Part shown: positions 49,793 through 60,861 of the stretch, in pieces
Layout of the letters: each line of letters opens with the position of its first letter
Position numbering within the stretch: position 1 is the stretch's first letter
Made by a program: the position numbers and the translations under genes
The notes under the pieces: model-generated
Seen by the model: the letters and a program-made list of their open reading frames with translations, nothing else
What the model was told of the DNA's origin: nothing
Database searches by the model: none
From: Perca fluviatilis
Taxonomy: Eukaryota > Chordata > Actinopteri > Perciformes > Percidae
Direction of reading: 5' to 3'
DNA: 64,000 bases
Assembly (NCBI RefSeq): GCF_010015445.1
Contig: NC_053134.1
Coordinates: forward strand, 6,671,636-6,735,635

Positions 49793-52700
49793 CTAGGAAG
49801 GACTCTAGTTCAAATTCTGGCTCTTTAAGTGAACTACTTTTAATTGTTCAAGATTTAGCATTTATCTAAAGAATGAAGGAAGTGTAAAGACATTTCCCAT
49901 ACTGGTTTAGGTATGTTTACATCTGCTAATTGCACATCAAAGCAGGTTGACTTCCTGTTATTCATTAATCTGCCCTTACACTACATGTGTTTATCAGTAT
50001 GTACAGCGGGTTTAGTCCAAAAATATGGGAAACCGTGAAGGAACAGTGATTACTCTTCATCCATTTGCCAGGTCTTCTAATTGTTGTCAACCAATTGTCA
50101 ATTTGTCATCAAACTAAATGTTTTTTTTTTTTTAAATGCATGAAAAGAGAGCTGATCTGTGCAGCGTTTCTGTAACACCTCCAATTGAAAATTGACTTCA
50201 TGGATTTTCAGGTGATTGTAAACCGTTTAACACAGTCACAAGATCTTCTGTTATGCGATTTTATGTTGGGATAAAGTCCATCTGTCAAAGTTGCATCTAC
50301 CCTTGTGATAAACAGATGGTTAAATGGGGAACCGGGACATACTCTTCACCTAAATAGCAAACAAATGATGCTTAAACCTGTTTTCCCACTTCCCCTTCTC
50401 CCTCCCTGTATCTCAAGTGTTTCCTAACCATTTTCACTTGTGACCCCTTTAAAGTAAGCAATGTCAACTTGTGACCCCCTCCTCACAGGTCACCACACAC
50501 TTTGTCCCTTAGCGTGGACACTAGTGGTGAGCAGAGCATGGCTCATGGGATGGCAATTTCGGTCAGTATGTCTCAACTATCGGATGGCTTGCTATGAAAT
50601 GCAGTGCCTCATTCATTTGTCAAGTCACGTTAATTTATATAGCACATTTAAAACAGAAGTTGAGCCAAAGTGCTTTCCAGTCGAGGCAGATCTGCCTCAA
50701 TACAGATTATAGAAATAAAAGGTGCATAACAAGCAATAATACAAAATGTTATACATAACAAAGCTGACATGATAAACCAAATACAAGTAAAGAAATCTGT
50801 CTGAGGATGAATCCTACAGACTTTGGTGATCCCCTTTTCTAACTTTGATTTTGTTATATATTGATTGTACCTCTTTTTTATTTTTATTTTTTTTTGGTAG
50901 TGCCAATTGACAAAGCTTGTACAGTTTTGTGTGTACATGTCATTAAACAAATCCACATTTTACTGTCTGTGTGTTTCAGTACGGGCACTCAGAGGCTGGT
51001 GGAGTGGCGCACGTTCCTCCAGGCTGGAACTACTGGGTCGGACTGGTAAGACTGAAACCATTTTTGACCTTTTCAGCCACACATTTCCTCTGAGGCTCCT
51101 TCCAGTCTGTCAGCTTTAGTGCAGTTTTGGACAGAATGAAGCCTTTTAGCCATTAAACTGAACCTCCTTACTGATTCAGATTGCTCCAAACATCACAATA
51201 ACATGAAGTTCTGTCGCTTTTTATGTCGTTTACAGGGAGCTAAAGCAACAATGCACAAAATACTCCCAGATATTGCTCCTGCAGAGTCAGACTGTCAGGT
51301 TTGGTCTCTTATTAGGATGTATCCATACTCCACTAGCTGTCTGTGGGAGACCACTAACCTTTCCTCTGGCCGCCAGTGGACCGTTTTAGTTTCCCATGAT
51401 AAACTAAAGGTTGTGTCAGAGGTTTTATGACACTACATGCAAAAACAGTGTTTTGTCATGCACTGGTCAATTTTGAGCCCTTTGGCTTCCATAACACGTC
51501 TTCTTTCAGACTAGTGGAAAGATTTTTTTTACTAAGTTCCCTCAGTAAAAACCTTTGACTCAAATACGTCAACTAAATGAAACAAATATGTTGAACTTGG
51601 CTTTATCCAATGTTATATACAATAGTTCTGCATATTTAATTAGATAATGCCTAATTTGCATATTACAATTTTAGAAAACTTGTAATACAAAAAAAGTCTT
51701 AATGTAAGTTACCAACTGGGGGAAGTTGCATGGTGATATCCATAAGTTTGTGTCTTGTCTTAAGAAAATAAAAGTCTGGGAGGAAAATTATATTATTACT
51801 GAATATCAAAAGCAAAAATGTCAGTAGGATTTAACCCACCACTTGTACACAATTGTTTGAAGAGGACGTTTTAGCTCACTAACATCTCTGTGGGAAGTCT
51901 ATTTTTGTGCGTCCGTGTCACTCTGAGGTCAGTTCACGTCATCCTGTGACTGGAAGCTCTCTGCAGAAGGAGCCAGACTAATAAATGGGCCAAGATTAGC
52001 TCGCCTTTACCTCTCTAACCGGTTTACAGAAGTCATGAAAACAAGGGTCATGCCTGTAACACGACTGCAGTCTAGTCTAGTCTAGTTTATCTTCACCGTT
52101 ACTGAACAAACACAGATGGAAGGAGAACTGGTCTCATGACCTGACAGCTTATCATAACATGTGACACTGATACAGTGCCATGCAAAAAAAAAAAAAAAAT
52201 GCTAAATCAGTAATTTCATTAGTCGATAATCTCTGAACAACAACGTCAGCTAACGTTTTTTTGACACTATTAACACTATGATGGAACTAAACCTGACACT
52301 TCATAAGTCACACTAATAACGACCAATTTGACACAGTGTTCACATTCAGCAATTTTAGTTTACGTTTCAGTTTGGGTTCTAACCTGCGCCAGTAAATGAC
52401 CAACTTCTTCTCTGGGAACTACCAACGTTAAACTTCACAGCCGTCTCCTGCTCTCCCTCTAACAGATCAGACAGAGACTCAGCCAAAGGCGGGAGTCTGG
52501 CACAACCTCCTCCGATTGGCCAACACCACATTTCTGTTAACCCTTTCCTTGACTGGGTTACAGGTGCATAGCATCGGTGACCGCTACATTTAGTTACATT
52601 TTGTATTAGTTTTATATTTTTTTAAACGTACAGAACAGACGAACACAATTGAACCTGTAACTGTTTGTCCTCTGTCACTAACAGACACGTTTGCAAACTA

Positions 52701-55700
52701 ACTTGTAGCACCAAAATTGATTATTTTTTTATTTATAATAATAAAAAAATAAAAAAATAATTTTTAGGGGGGCTAAAATCACCAATGTTTACCGCCTACT
52801 CCTACTTCAGGTCCCTCTCAGCTCTAGTGTCTGATTGCATCATGACATTTAGAGAGTTTTGGTTCACGTGTCAGTAAATTTGCCTGTGATTATTTTGAAA
52901 TTAACGTAATGTAATCTGCAAACTTGCTTTCAGAAAATTGACGAATCAAAGATGCTACACCCAGCGAGGTGCAAGGCTATAAGTGCTGACCACCTAAAAG
53001 CCTTTTGACATATTTGTTATTCTGCGTCTATGGTCTGTCCAAATTATGGGCTTTAACACTTGCTGTGCTTAAGGGGGGACATGTCTACTACAAAATGAGA
53101 CAGAAGCATAACAAAAAATGCTCCATTCCAAAATAAGGGTATTTCATAAAAGTGGTTTGTTTTCCAGGAGAAGAACTCTAAATACTACAACTACACTCTG
53201 TCAGTGAATGGAAAGCCTGAGGAGCACGGAGCAGACTACAGCAAAGACTACCTGACAGACGTCCTGGTGAGACAACTGAGCAATGTTACAATCAATCACT
53301 TTACCTCTTTATATTATCTCCTTTTAATAGGTGTTGGCTGAAAATGTTAAATTGTGACTTTGTCATATTAACCAATAACTGAAAAGATAATACAAAGCCT
53401 ATTTGGATATAAATGAAATTGACTTATCTAGAAAAAACCTTTGGCTTTTTAGAGCAACTTTTAATACAACAAATTACTTTTTAAGTAGTCCGGATCAAAT
53501 CCCTTTGCTACGGGAAATAACAAAGCTAGCAAGCTACACTCTGAAAATAGCAAGTTTTAAAGAAAATTTGGATCGTGCAATAAAGCAGGCCTTCTTGGTT
53601 GTTTTCCCAGAATGATTGCATAGATTTACAAATAATATATTTACGTCATTTACTATCCAACTGGGACGTTTTGGGACCGATTAGTGGGATTGCTGTGGAC
53701 GAAGTACACACGGCGATACATTTAACCATGTATCCAACTTTAAATAGCTCACTCTACTGTACTGTGTGAACAGTTATTTCATTTATAACTTCATTTCATA
53801 TTTTATGTGGCGTTTTCTTTAGCGGGGTGCAAACGTTCCACCAAAACAAGTTCCTTCCCCGCAACGAATTTGCATTGCGACCGTCGCTGCGTCCGGAGCT
53901 TAGCACCGCCCAAGACGATTGTGATTGGTTTAAAGAAATGCAAACAGAGCATTTTTTTTTTCCTATCCTAGAATATATGTGTGGTGTAGCCAGACCTTAT
54001 CTCCACAGCGCTGTGGAGATAAGGTCTGGCAATGCAAGACTACGTTTTTAGTAACTAGAAGTAACATTTTTGGTCTCACTCTCTCTCTCAGGCAAACCGG
54101 TCTCTGGACTTCCTCCAGTATAAATCCAACTACCAGCCGTTCTTCATGATGGTGTCCATTCCGGCCCCCCACTCCCCTTGGACAGCGGCTCCTCAGTACC
54201 AGAACAGCTTCAACAACACCAAGGCTCCCAGAGACCCCAACTTTAACGTCCACGGCAAGGTACGGCTTCTCTTGGGACTTTTTTTTTTTTTTATCCTCTA
54301 TGAAAATTGGACATCACTCTTCTGTTGAACTCCAACAGGTGGTCTTGTCAGGATGCAAAAAGATATTGCGATTTAACGCATCCTGCATCCATTTTTGTTT
54401 TCTTTCAATCTCTCTTTAGGACAAACACTGGTTGATCAGACAGGCTAAAACCCCCATGTCCAACTCTTCTGTTCAGTTTCTGGATGATGCTTTCAGGAAA
54501 CGGTCAGTCTGTGCTGCTTCGTGACTTCCTCTTTCTCTCTTCTTCCACAGCTGCTCTGCATTTGTCTTTGCATCATTCATTCTCTTCCTTAAGTTTGATT
54601 TATACTTCTGTGTAAAGCTCGGCTGTGGCTTGGTAGCATTGCATTTCCCCCCCGACTCATTTCCTGTCTCTCCTTCTCCATAAACAACATGAAATCAAGG
54701 AGAAGGTTAACTTTTCCTGTTACAGATTTCCCACCGTGGTCAGAAAGCACAGGGGAGACACTTTGTTTTTCTCACTGACTCTAGAGTCGCTACTCCCTCT
54801 GAAGATAATCACCTTCACTCTCTCACTTCTCCCTCGCTCCATCACCCACTCCCCCACACCAGCGCACCAGTATAAACATCAGGCCACTTACGTAGGCTAC
54901 GGTGAAAGCTCTGCGTGGAGCCTCCGCAGAACCATAAATCACGCTTTATTATCACCCCGTTCCTGTCATTTCTCCTCTCCTCTTCTTATTCGTCCTTATT
55001 ATTTCAGTAGTTTTGCTGTTTCCATATATTTTGCGGCCAGATTTGTTCCCGAGTTTGGTTTCACTGCAGGTTTCTTGTTGCTCACTCTGGTCTGTAGGTG
55101 GCGAACGTTGCTGTCCGTGGACGACCTGGTGGAGAAAATAGTGAAGAGGTTGGAGGTCGGCGTTGAACTGGACAATACGTACATCTTCTTTACCTCTGAC
55201 AACGGCTACCACACAGGTACACACACCACACACACACACCTTAACTTAGTAGTGCTTTACAAGTAAAAGTCCTGAATTCAAAATGCTACTTATTATAAGT
55301 AAAGGTATTATCAGCCAAATGTACCTAAAGTATCCAAATAAAAATTTCTCATTATGCAGAATAGTCCTTTTAAAATGTTATATTATAGAATATTCTATTA
55401 TTCTGTTTTTATCACTGTTTCAGAGCTTTTTAATGTCAATGTGGAGCCAATTTTAGATACTTTTTTTAGTACTGAGTAAATTTTTAGTGTACTTCTGCAT
55501 CATATTATATATATATATAATGTATTTCATCGAAAAGTAACTAGTACCTGTGTCGAAGTGGAGTAAAAAGTACAACATTTCCCTGTGAAATGTAACAGAG
55601 TATAAAGTAGCATAGAATGAAAATACTAGAGTGAAGTAGCCTAAAAATCTAGACTCACCCTAACGGTCAGTCTAGGCACTCTCCGTTGACTTGCGAGCTG

Positions 55701-58700
55701 GAAAAACCAAACTCTGGTCAGGCCAATCACATCGTGTATAGAGTCGGTGGGCGGGGCTTATGGCTGCTGCTGCTGCTGGGAACAGCGGTCTTCTGGAAGA
55801 CTTGGAGTTCAGCTTTTCTTTGAGAAAAGAGCAAAGAACGGCACTGAAGTCATTCTTAAAAAAGGAAGATGTGTTCGGAGTTTTGCCGACCGGATACGGC
55901 AAAAGTTTAATCTATCAACTAGCTCCGCTACCTTCTTCATTACTCTGGTTGTAGCACTATCCTATTGCGTGCAGAGGGAATTTGAAAGACAACCGTTTAT
56001 CCCGCCCCTCGGATTGAGCCCTGCCAATGGTGAGTTCCCAGACCGAACATCTTGATGTGGGTCTGGCTTGTCAGGCTAAGAGTGAAGTACAAGCATGTCA
56101 AAATTATACTCAGGCCAGGACAGTACTTGAATAAAGTTCCATCCCACCACTGCTGCTGTCAAGGACGGTTTGTCTTTTATCAAAACCTCGTTAACATATC
56201 TGAATTAAATTAAGTTTGGAGAAAAGTTGGAAAGAAAGGAAGGATCCTGGTATTTTTACCATTATTTTTTTTTTACCAAAAACAAACCAATTTGAAACTA
56301 GTTTGTGGTTTCTTTCTCTTTCAGGTCAGTTCTCTCTTCCTCTGGATAAGAGGCAGCTCTACGAGTTTGACATCCGAGTTCCTCTCATGGTCAGAGGACC
56401 AAACATCAAGCCCAACCAGACCAGCCAGGTACAAACACACACCTGTGTTATGTCCATTTGTGTTTCCTCCACTCAGTGTATCCCTGCAGTATCTGTTGAA
56501 CTGGACTAAACCAACTGGTGTTGTTGTCAGATGCTGCTGTCCAACGTCGACCTCGGTCCGACCATCCTGGACATCGCCGGCTACAACGTCAACAAGACGC
56601 AGATGGACGGCATGTCCTTCCTGCCCGTTATGGTGAGATCACTCAGCTGATGGTTTTCTTTTTCAGCGTCTGATTAACACAAAACAGACCTACTGTCATC
56701 ATAAAGAAAGAGAGATGTAGCATCACAGTGACAGCTGGCACTATCACTTCATTAAAGGTGCAATATGTAATATTGTATGTAATACTGGCAGCTAGCGGTT
56801 AAAATAGTTACTGCAGTACCAATTCAAAATACTGGAGAGTCGTTTCCCCCGCCCCCTCCTGCCCAGACTCGAAGTTCACGGGGGTTGCCAGGCTGAGACC
56901 GCAGCATTCACAACAACGTTGCTAGACGCATTTCTCACATAGCCAGACATTACTTCACAGCACAGCAGAGTAGCTAACGTTAGATGCTAGTCTCACATAG
57001 CCATACATTACTCCACAGCACAGCAGAGTAGCTAACGTTAGATGCTAGTCTCACATAGCCAGACATTACTCCACAGCACAGCAGAGTAGCTAACGTTATG
57101 CTGGCTGTATCGACAGTCATAAAAGCCCGTGCTCACGCGGAGCCATAGATATATACACGACGCGGAGCTCTGTAACCAACTGACAGACACACTTTTCCGG
57201 CTTAAAATTACAGTATGAACCGCTAAAAACACAACAACCTCACCGTCCTCTCCACACGCCAGTCAGGCACACTTCCTCGGCTTAGAATTACAATACGAAA
57301 CGCTAAATATACCACTAGCTACCTTGCCGACGGAACACACTTCATTGGCTTAGAATTACGGCAACAATCGCTAAACACACTGCAAACTCATAGTCCTCTC
57401 TTTCCGATTTACAGCCCCCCTCTCGTGGCTTAAAATAACTCACCGTTGTCGGCTCCAGCTGCTGAACTACACGTTGTAAACAGCCATGGCCCGCTTGCCT
57501 GGTCCTCCCGGTAACGTTAGCAGTTAACAGGGTTAGTATGGCGGCGTTAGCCAGGACCAGTCAGGATCACTTTACTGGCTGTGTCTCAATTGTTTTTGCA
57601 AGTAACCAACTCGGGTACTCTAGCTATATAATTCAATGCGAGTACACAAATGTTGAAATGACATAAAATGCCCGTCACTAGTAGCTGTGATAAATTAGCC
57701 TGAAGCTATGCTTACCTGTTCATGAGAAAATAAGCCAACTCTGCGTCCTTTTGGGCTCTAAGCTGTCTCCATCTTTCAAATACATCTCCATTATTTACCA
57801 GGGGGTTGTTATGTCTCTGGTCACGCAACTGTTAGAAACATGCCGTTTACTTTTTTTTTTTAGAATCTATCTTCGTTGATCCTGTTCGTTTGTTTGCTGC
57901 TTTCATGGCTGTACTACCGTTACAGCTGTAGCGCGCTGGGTCTACGTTTTTCCAGGTATATCTGGCAACCCGGCCTGGCTGTCAAACTGGGCCGTTGATA
58001 ACAACCACAGACCAAAACATAAACATAAATTCCGTCAGGGAATGTAAATTTCAAAAAGAAAAAATACTGAGATTAGCATTGTTGTCAGAAAAGATAGTAT
58101 TTCAGTTTAACATGTTTCCTTAATATCTGATGAGGCATTGGTGTCATTTTTGGATTTATTACAGTACAAATATTACATATTGGACCTTTAACACTAAAAT
58201 ATTTAAGGCTCATCGTTTTTTTTCGCTGCTCACATTTCTGCTATTTCTTTTTTATATTTCAGTGTTATTAAACATAAATAAATGTGGATTTTGAAGTGAG
58301 AACAAAATGGCAGTTAAATCTGACACCCGGATTACAAAAATCCTTTTGTTTTTAAAAAAAAAAGGAGCCAATTGTTTAAACTGGTTTTCACCCCAATATT
58401 TGTAAAACTAAAGATGAAAGCTGGCATTATAATTAATAAATACAAAAATAAATGACTCAAATAAATTAATAAAGAAAGAAATGTAGAAATAAAAGCTTTA
58501 ATTATCAAATACATGTGCAGGTTAATTTTTAACTAAATATGCACAGAAATAGAAAAATAAATAAAATGTATTTCATTTTTTTAGAGTAATTTATGTATTT
58601 ATTATAATGGCAGCTTTAGTCCTCCATAAATCTATATACAAATACAATTTTCTTTTTTTAAGATGAACTAAAAATAAAAATAGTAAGGTTGCAGTGCTTA

Positions 58701-58754
58701 AATTTACAAAAGAAGATCAATAAGTGGGTGTCACAAAAATGTTATGATTGTGCT

Positions 58755-58785
<31 letters not shown>

Positions 58786-60564
58786 GACCAGGAGGGGAAG
58801 ATGAACAGCAGCAGCTGGAGAACTGACATCCTGGTGGAGTATGAAGGAGAGGGCAGCAACGTGACGGACCCGGCCTGCCCTCTGCTGGGACCAGGAGTGT
58901 CGGTACGAGACGAAACCTTAATATTATCTGCGGAGGGAAAAATCAGCATAAAAACCTTTTATATGTCATTCTTCCATCTGCCCTCTTTCTCCAGGAGTGT
59001 TTCCCAGACTGTGTGTGTGAGGACTCTTACAACAACACCTACGCATGTGTGCGCACAGTCGCCCCCTCTGCCAACCTGCAGTACTGCGAGTTCGACGATA
59101 ATGAGGTTTGTTTTTCCCCTGGCAGTGTTCATTTTGTAGCATCTTATTATTAGTTTTGACCTTAGAAAGATTAAGAAGTATACAATAAAATGTATGTGTT
59201 CCTGTTTTTGTGTGTAAGTGAGTGATGGGAACAACAGTCTTTGAAATTGGTCCAGTATTAAGCGTGAACGCTGTGACCGGCAGCCAGAAACCGCTTTGAC
59301 ATCACTAGCGCCAAACCCACCAGACTCTATTTAAAAAATCTATATATATATATATATATAGCCCTTAGTCCTGGAGACTGCAGCGATTTCGCTTAATACT
59401 GAACCAGTGTCAAAGATTGTTGTTCCCATCAGTCACTTAGACACAAAACGTAGGAAAAAAAAAAGGGTCCAGGTTGAAAAAAAAACAGTTACCCTTTAAA
59501 GCCACGATGTTTATGTGAAGATTTCTTAACTTGACACCATCTGGTGGTCGAATGCATCTGTGCCGAAGTTTTTTGAGGTGTACACTTTGACAGTGACATC
59601 GTTTGTGGATGTTCGCCCCCTGTAGGTGTTTGTAGAAGTCTACAACGTGACCGCAGACCCCTACCAGCTGACCAACATCGCAAAGACCATCGACCAGGAA
59701 GTCCTGGAGAAGATGAACCACCGGTTGATGATGCTGCAGTCCTGCTCCGGACAGTCGTGTCGGACACCCGGCGTGTACGATCCAAGGTCTGTTCCTATTA
59801 AAAAAAAAAAAAACGAGAGATGGTTGAACTACAGTGTGCTTGTGTTAGGCATTTTTAAAATCCACATTTTTGTTTTTATCCAAATCTGATGTTTTAAAAA
59901 TGAATTGTTTCTGTTGTTTAATATTTAAAAACTGCGAATTTAGTGTTTATTCTAATAAAACACATTATATTTTTTATTTTACGGGTCCATAATTTCTGAG
60001 TAATAATTCAATTTCCACTTGAACTAATTATAGGGGAAAAAAATTTTCTTGAAAGAAAAGCTCCATTTAAACCCATTTAAACATTAAGTTATTAATTTAT
60101 TATTGGGAAATTTATTTCTAGCCTCGTGAGACCGTCCTGATCTCGCAAGCTCCAGTTTTCCACTCGCAGATCAGTCTGGCATCTTGAGATAGAGAAAATT
60201 TGGAGCCGTTCGCCAAACCACCGGGCCAATCAGCGTTGGTTTTGAGGCGGGTTTAGGTGGTGATAGACAGATGGTTTATCCAATCAGCTAACCAGTATTT
60301 GCTTTTTTTCTTTTGGATCCTTCTTTTGGAATATGGACCGGGAACCTGAAAGGGTGCCTTTTTATTCCTAAATTCTCGTTACACAAACGGCAAATATCCT
60401 TTACCGACATGTTGCTTGCTTGCTGAGCTAATGAGCTATGCTTTGCCTGCAGCAGCAGGGGCTTGTGATTGTATTTTCATACGCTTCGCTGATTTGATTG
60501 GTTGATTTGGCCCCCAATCAGCTAACCAGTAATTTCGCCCCTTCCTATATATATATATATATAT

Positions 60565-60643
<79 letters not shown>

Positions 60644-60861
60644 TCTATAAAAATTACAGCCCCACAAAAACTATTTTTGTAAATATATTATTATCTATTC
60701 TATGGCACAAATTCATGTTAAATCCACTTTACTGGACATCCGCAGTACTTAAAAACAGCCGAACTAACCCAAGCTCTGTCTTGTATTTTCCCAGGTATAA
60801 ATTCGACCCACGACAGATGTTTACGAGCCACAGCTGGCGGCTCGGCAGACTCCGACAGTAG
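47473..60861 (+). CDS. gns: N-acetylglucosamine-6-sulfatase, complete gene (14 exons)
   Basis: Lysosomal sulfatase that removes 6-sulfate from N-acetylglucosamine ends of heparan and keratan sulfate (human deficiency: Sanfilippo type D). Exons: 47473-47634, 48560-48619, 49154-49360, 50980-51045, 53168-53266, 54092-54259, 54420-54502, 55098-55216, 56325-56428, 56531-56632, 58792-58902, 58995-59105, 59626-59786, 60795-60861. Total 1620 nt (539 aa; human 552) with all junctions in phase and GT-AG. The start is supported by an in-frame TGA at 47425 and a signal peptide. Near-continuous identity to recalled human GNS leaves no doubt about family. Confidence 0.97.
48100..48310. repeat. Teleost TACTTTTACTTAAGTA-type repeat, inverted, gns intron 1
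   Basis: TTTACTTAAGTAAAAATATT, TTATCAGCAAAATATACTTT and GTACTTAAAGTATCAAAAG show the same family in reverse orientation. Confidence 0.7.
48664..49072. mobile_element. TIR element remnant in gns intron 2
   Basis: Begins TTAAAGGGACAGTTTGGATC; the right end, complement CTTAGGGTTAGTTTGAATTC, is an imperfect match. Interior non-coding with A-runs. Confidence 0.55.
49154..49360 (+). CDS. gns: gns exon 3: sulfatase active-site signature
   Basis: Residues 75-143. The sulfatase signature [17 protein letters not shown] contains C81 in the CxPxR context, the cysteine converted to formylglycine by SUMF1, plus R85 and K92 typical of the site. [11 protein letters not shown] has two N-glycosylation sequons. 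The exon ends FFAGKYLNQ. Confidence 0.97.
49638..49792. repeat. GA / poly-A / GA microsatellite in gns intron 3
   Basis: A GA run (49638-49712), about 55 bp of mostly A, then a second GA run; all purine for about 155 bp. Confidence 0.97.
50620..50760. repeat. Teleost repeat fragment in gns intron 3
   Basis: TCACGTTAATTTATATAGCA followed by AAACAGAAGTTGAGCCAAAG, a 3'-end type common in teleost genomes; a related start occurs near 6510. Confidence 0.5.
50980..54502 (+). CDS. gns: gns exons 4-7: central catalytic domain
   Basis: Exons 50980-51045, 53168-53266, 54092-54259 and 54420-54502. They encode [65 protein letters not shown] (active-site His region) and [28 protein letters not shown]. 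Introns 4 and 5 hold no coding sequence; intron 5 contains a transposon end with a perfect 42-bp palindrome. Confidence 0.95.
51046..53167. other. gns intron 4
   Basis: 2.1 kb with a CTAGT tandem (52072-52087) and A-runs at 52186; no element or gene recognised. Confidence 0.5.
53989..54030. repeat. Perfect 42-bp palindrome in gns intron 5
   Basis: Arms GCCAGACCTTATCTCCACAG-C and its exact complement meet without a spacer. It sits at the end of a TE-like stretch (about 53640-54045). Confidence 0.95.
55098..56632 (+). CDS. gns: gns exons 8-10: second metal-binding region
   Basis: Exon 55098-55216 encodes [18 protein letters not shown] and [13 protein letters not shown], with calcium ligands D316 and N317. 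Exon 56325-56428 encodes [25 protein letters not shown], including the conserved active-site lysine region. Exon 56531-56632 encodes [33 protein letters not shown]. Intron 8 contains the helicase-fragment element at 55637-56078. Confidence 0.96.
55637..56078 (+). mobile_element. TIR element carrying a RecQ-like helicase fragment (copy 2)
   Basis: Termini TAGCCTAAAAATCTAGAC and complement of right end TAGCCTGACAAGCCAGAC, flanked by perfect 9-bp repeats AGAGTGAAG (55628-55636, 56079-56087). The + strand frame 55760-55954 reads [38 protein letters not shown] and [17 protein letters not shown] with an intact Walker A lysine, then stops soon after the internal junction. Inserted in gns intron 8 within an older repeat. 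Confidence 0.82.
56752..58191. mobile_element. 1.44-kb TIR element in gns intron 10
   Basis: Left TTAAAGGTGCAATATGTAAT and right complement TTAAAGGTCCAATATGTAAT, 21 of 23 or so matching. No transposase frame. Contains a 58-bp tandem repeat near its left end. Confidence 0.85.
56933..57098. repeat. 58-bp tandem repeat, 2.9 copies
   Basis: Units start at 56933, 56991 and 57049 with TCTCACATAGCC and contain GCAGAGTAGCTAACGTTA; the third lacks the last 8 bp. Only a few mismatches separate the units. Confidence 0.92.
58192..58752. other. gns intron 10, right part
   Basis: Very AT-rich, no element recognised. Confidence 0.5.
58753..58787. repeat. TGTC microsatellite at the gns exon 11 acceptor
   Basis: About nine TGTC units ending four bases before the acceptor AG at 58790-58791. 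Confidence 0.95.
58792..60861 (+). CDS. gns: gns exons 11-14: C-terminal domain
   Basis: Exons encode [88 protein letters not shown] and a final [21 protein letters not shown] then TAG. Cysteine spacing matches the disulfide-rich C-terminal region of GNS. The acceptor of exon 11 sits directly behind a TGTC microsatellite. The last ~12 residues differ from mammals. Confidence 0.95.
59204..59449. mobile_element. Fold-back MITE in gns intron 12
   Basis: Arms of about 65 bp with TAAGTGAGTGATGGGAACAA on the left and its near complement on the right (TGTTCCCATCAGTCACTTAG); a TA run at 59342-59360 in the loop. Confidence 0.82.
60121..60545. mobile_element. Teleost TE remnant in gns intron 13
   Basis: CCTCGTGAGACCGTCCTGAT, CAGATCAGTCTGGCATC and AGGCGGGTTTAGGTGGTGAT are transposon-like; borders uncertain. 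Confidence 0.45.
60546..60642. repeat. TA and GATA microsatellite
   Basis: TA run (60546-60567) followed by about 19 GATA units (60568-60642). Confidence 0.97.

Noticed and set aside
55760..55954. Small RecQ-like ORF as a possible host helicase exon
   Set aside because: It sits inside a transposable element with target duplications and stops right after motif I; a homologous copy occurs at 39272-39738.
56933..57098. CRISPR-like direct repeats
   Set aside because: Contiguous 58-bp tandem units without spacers in a vertebrate transposon.
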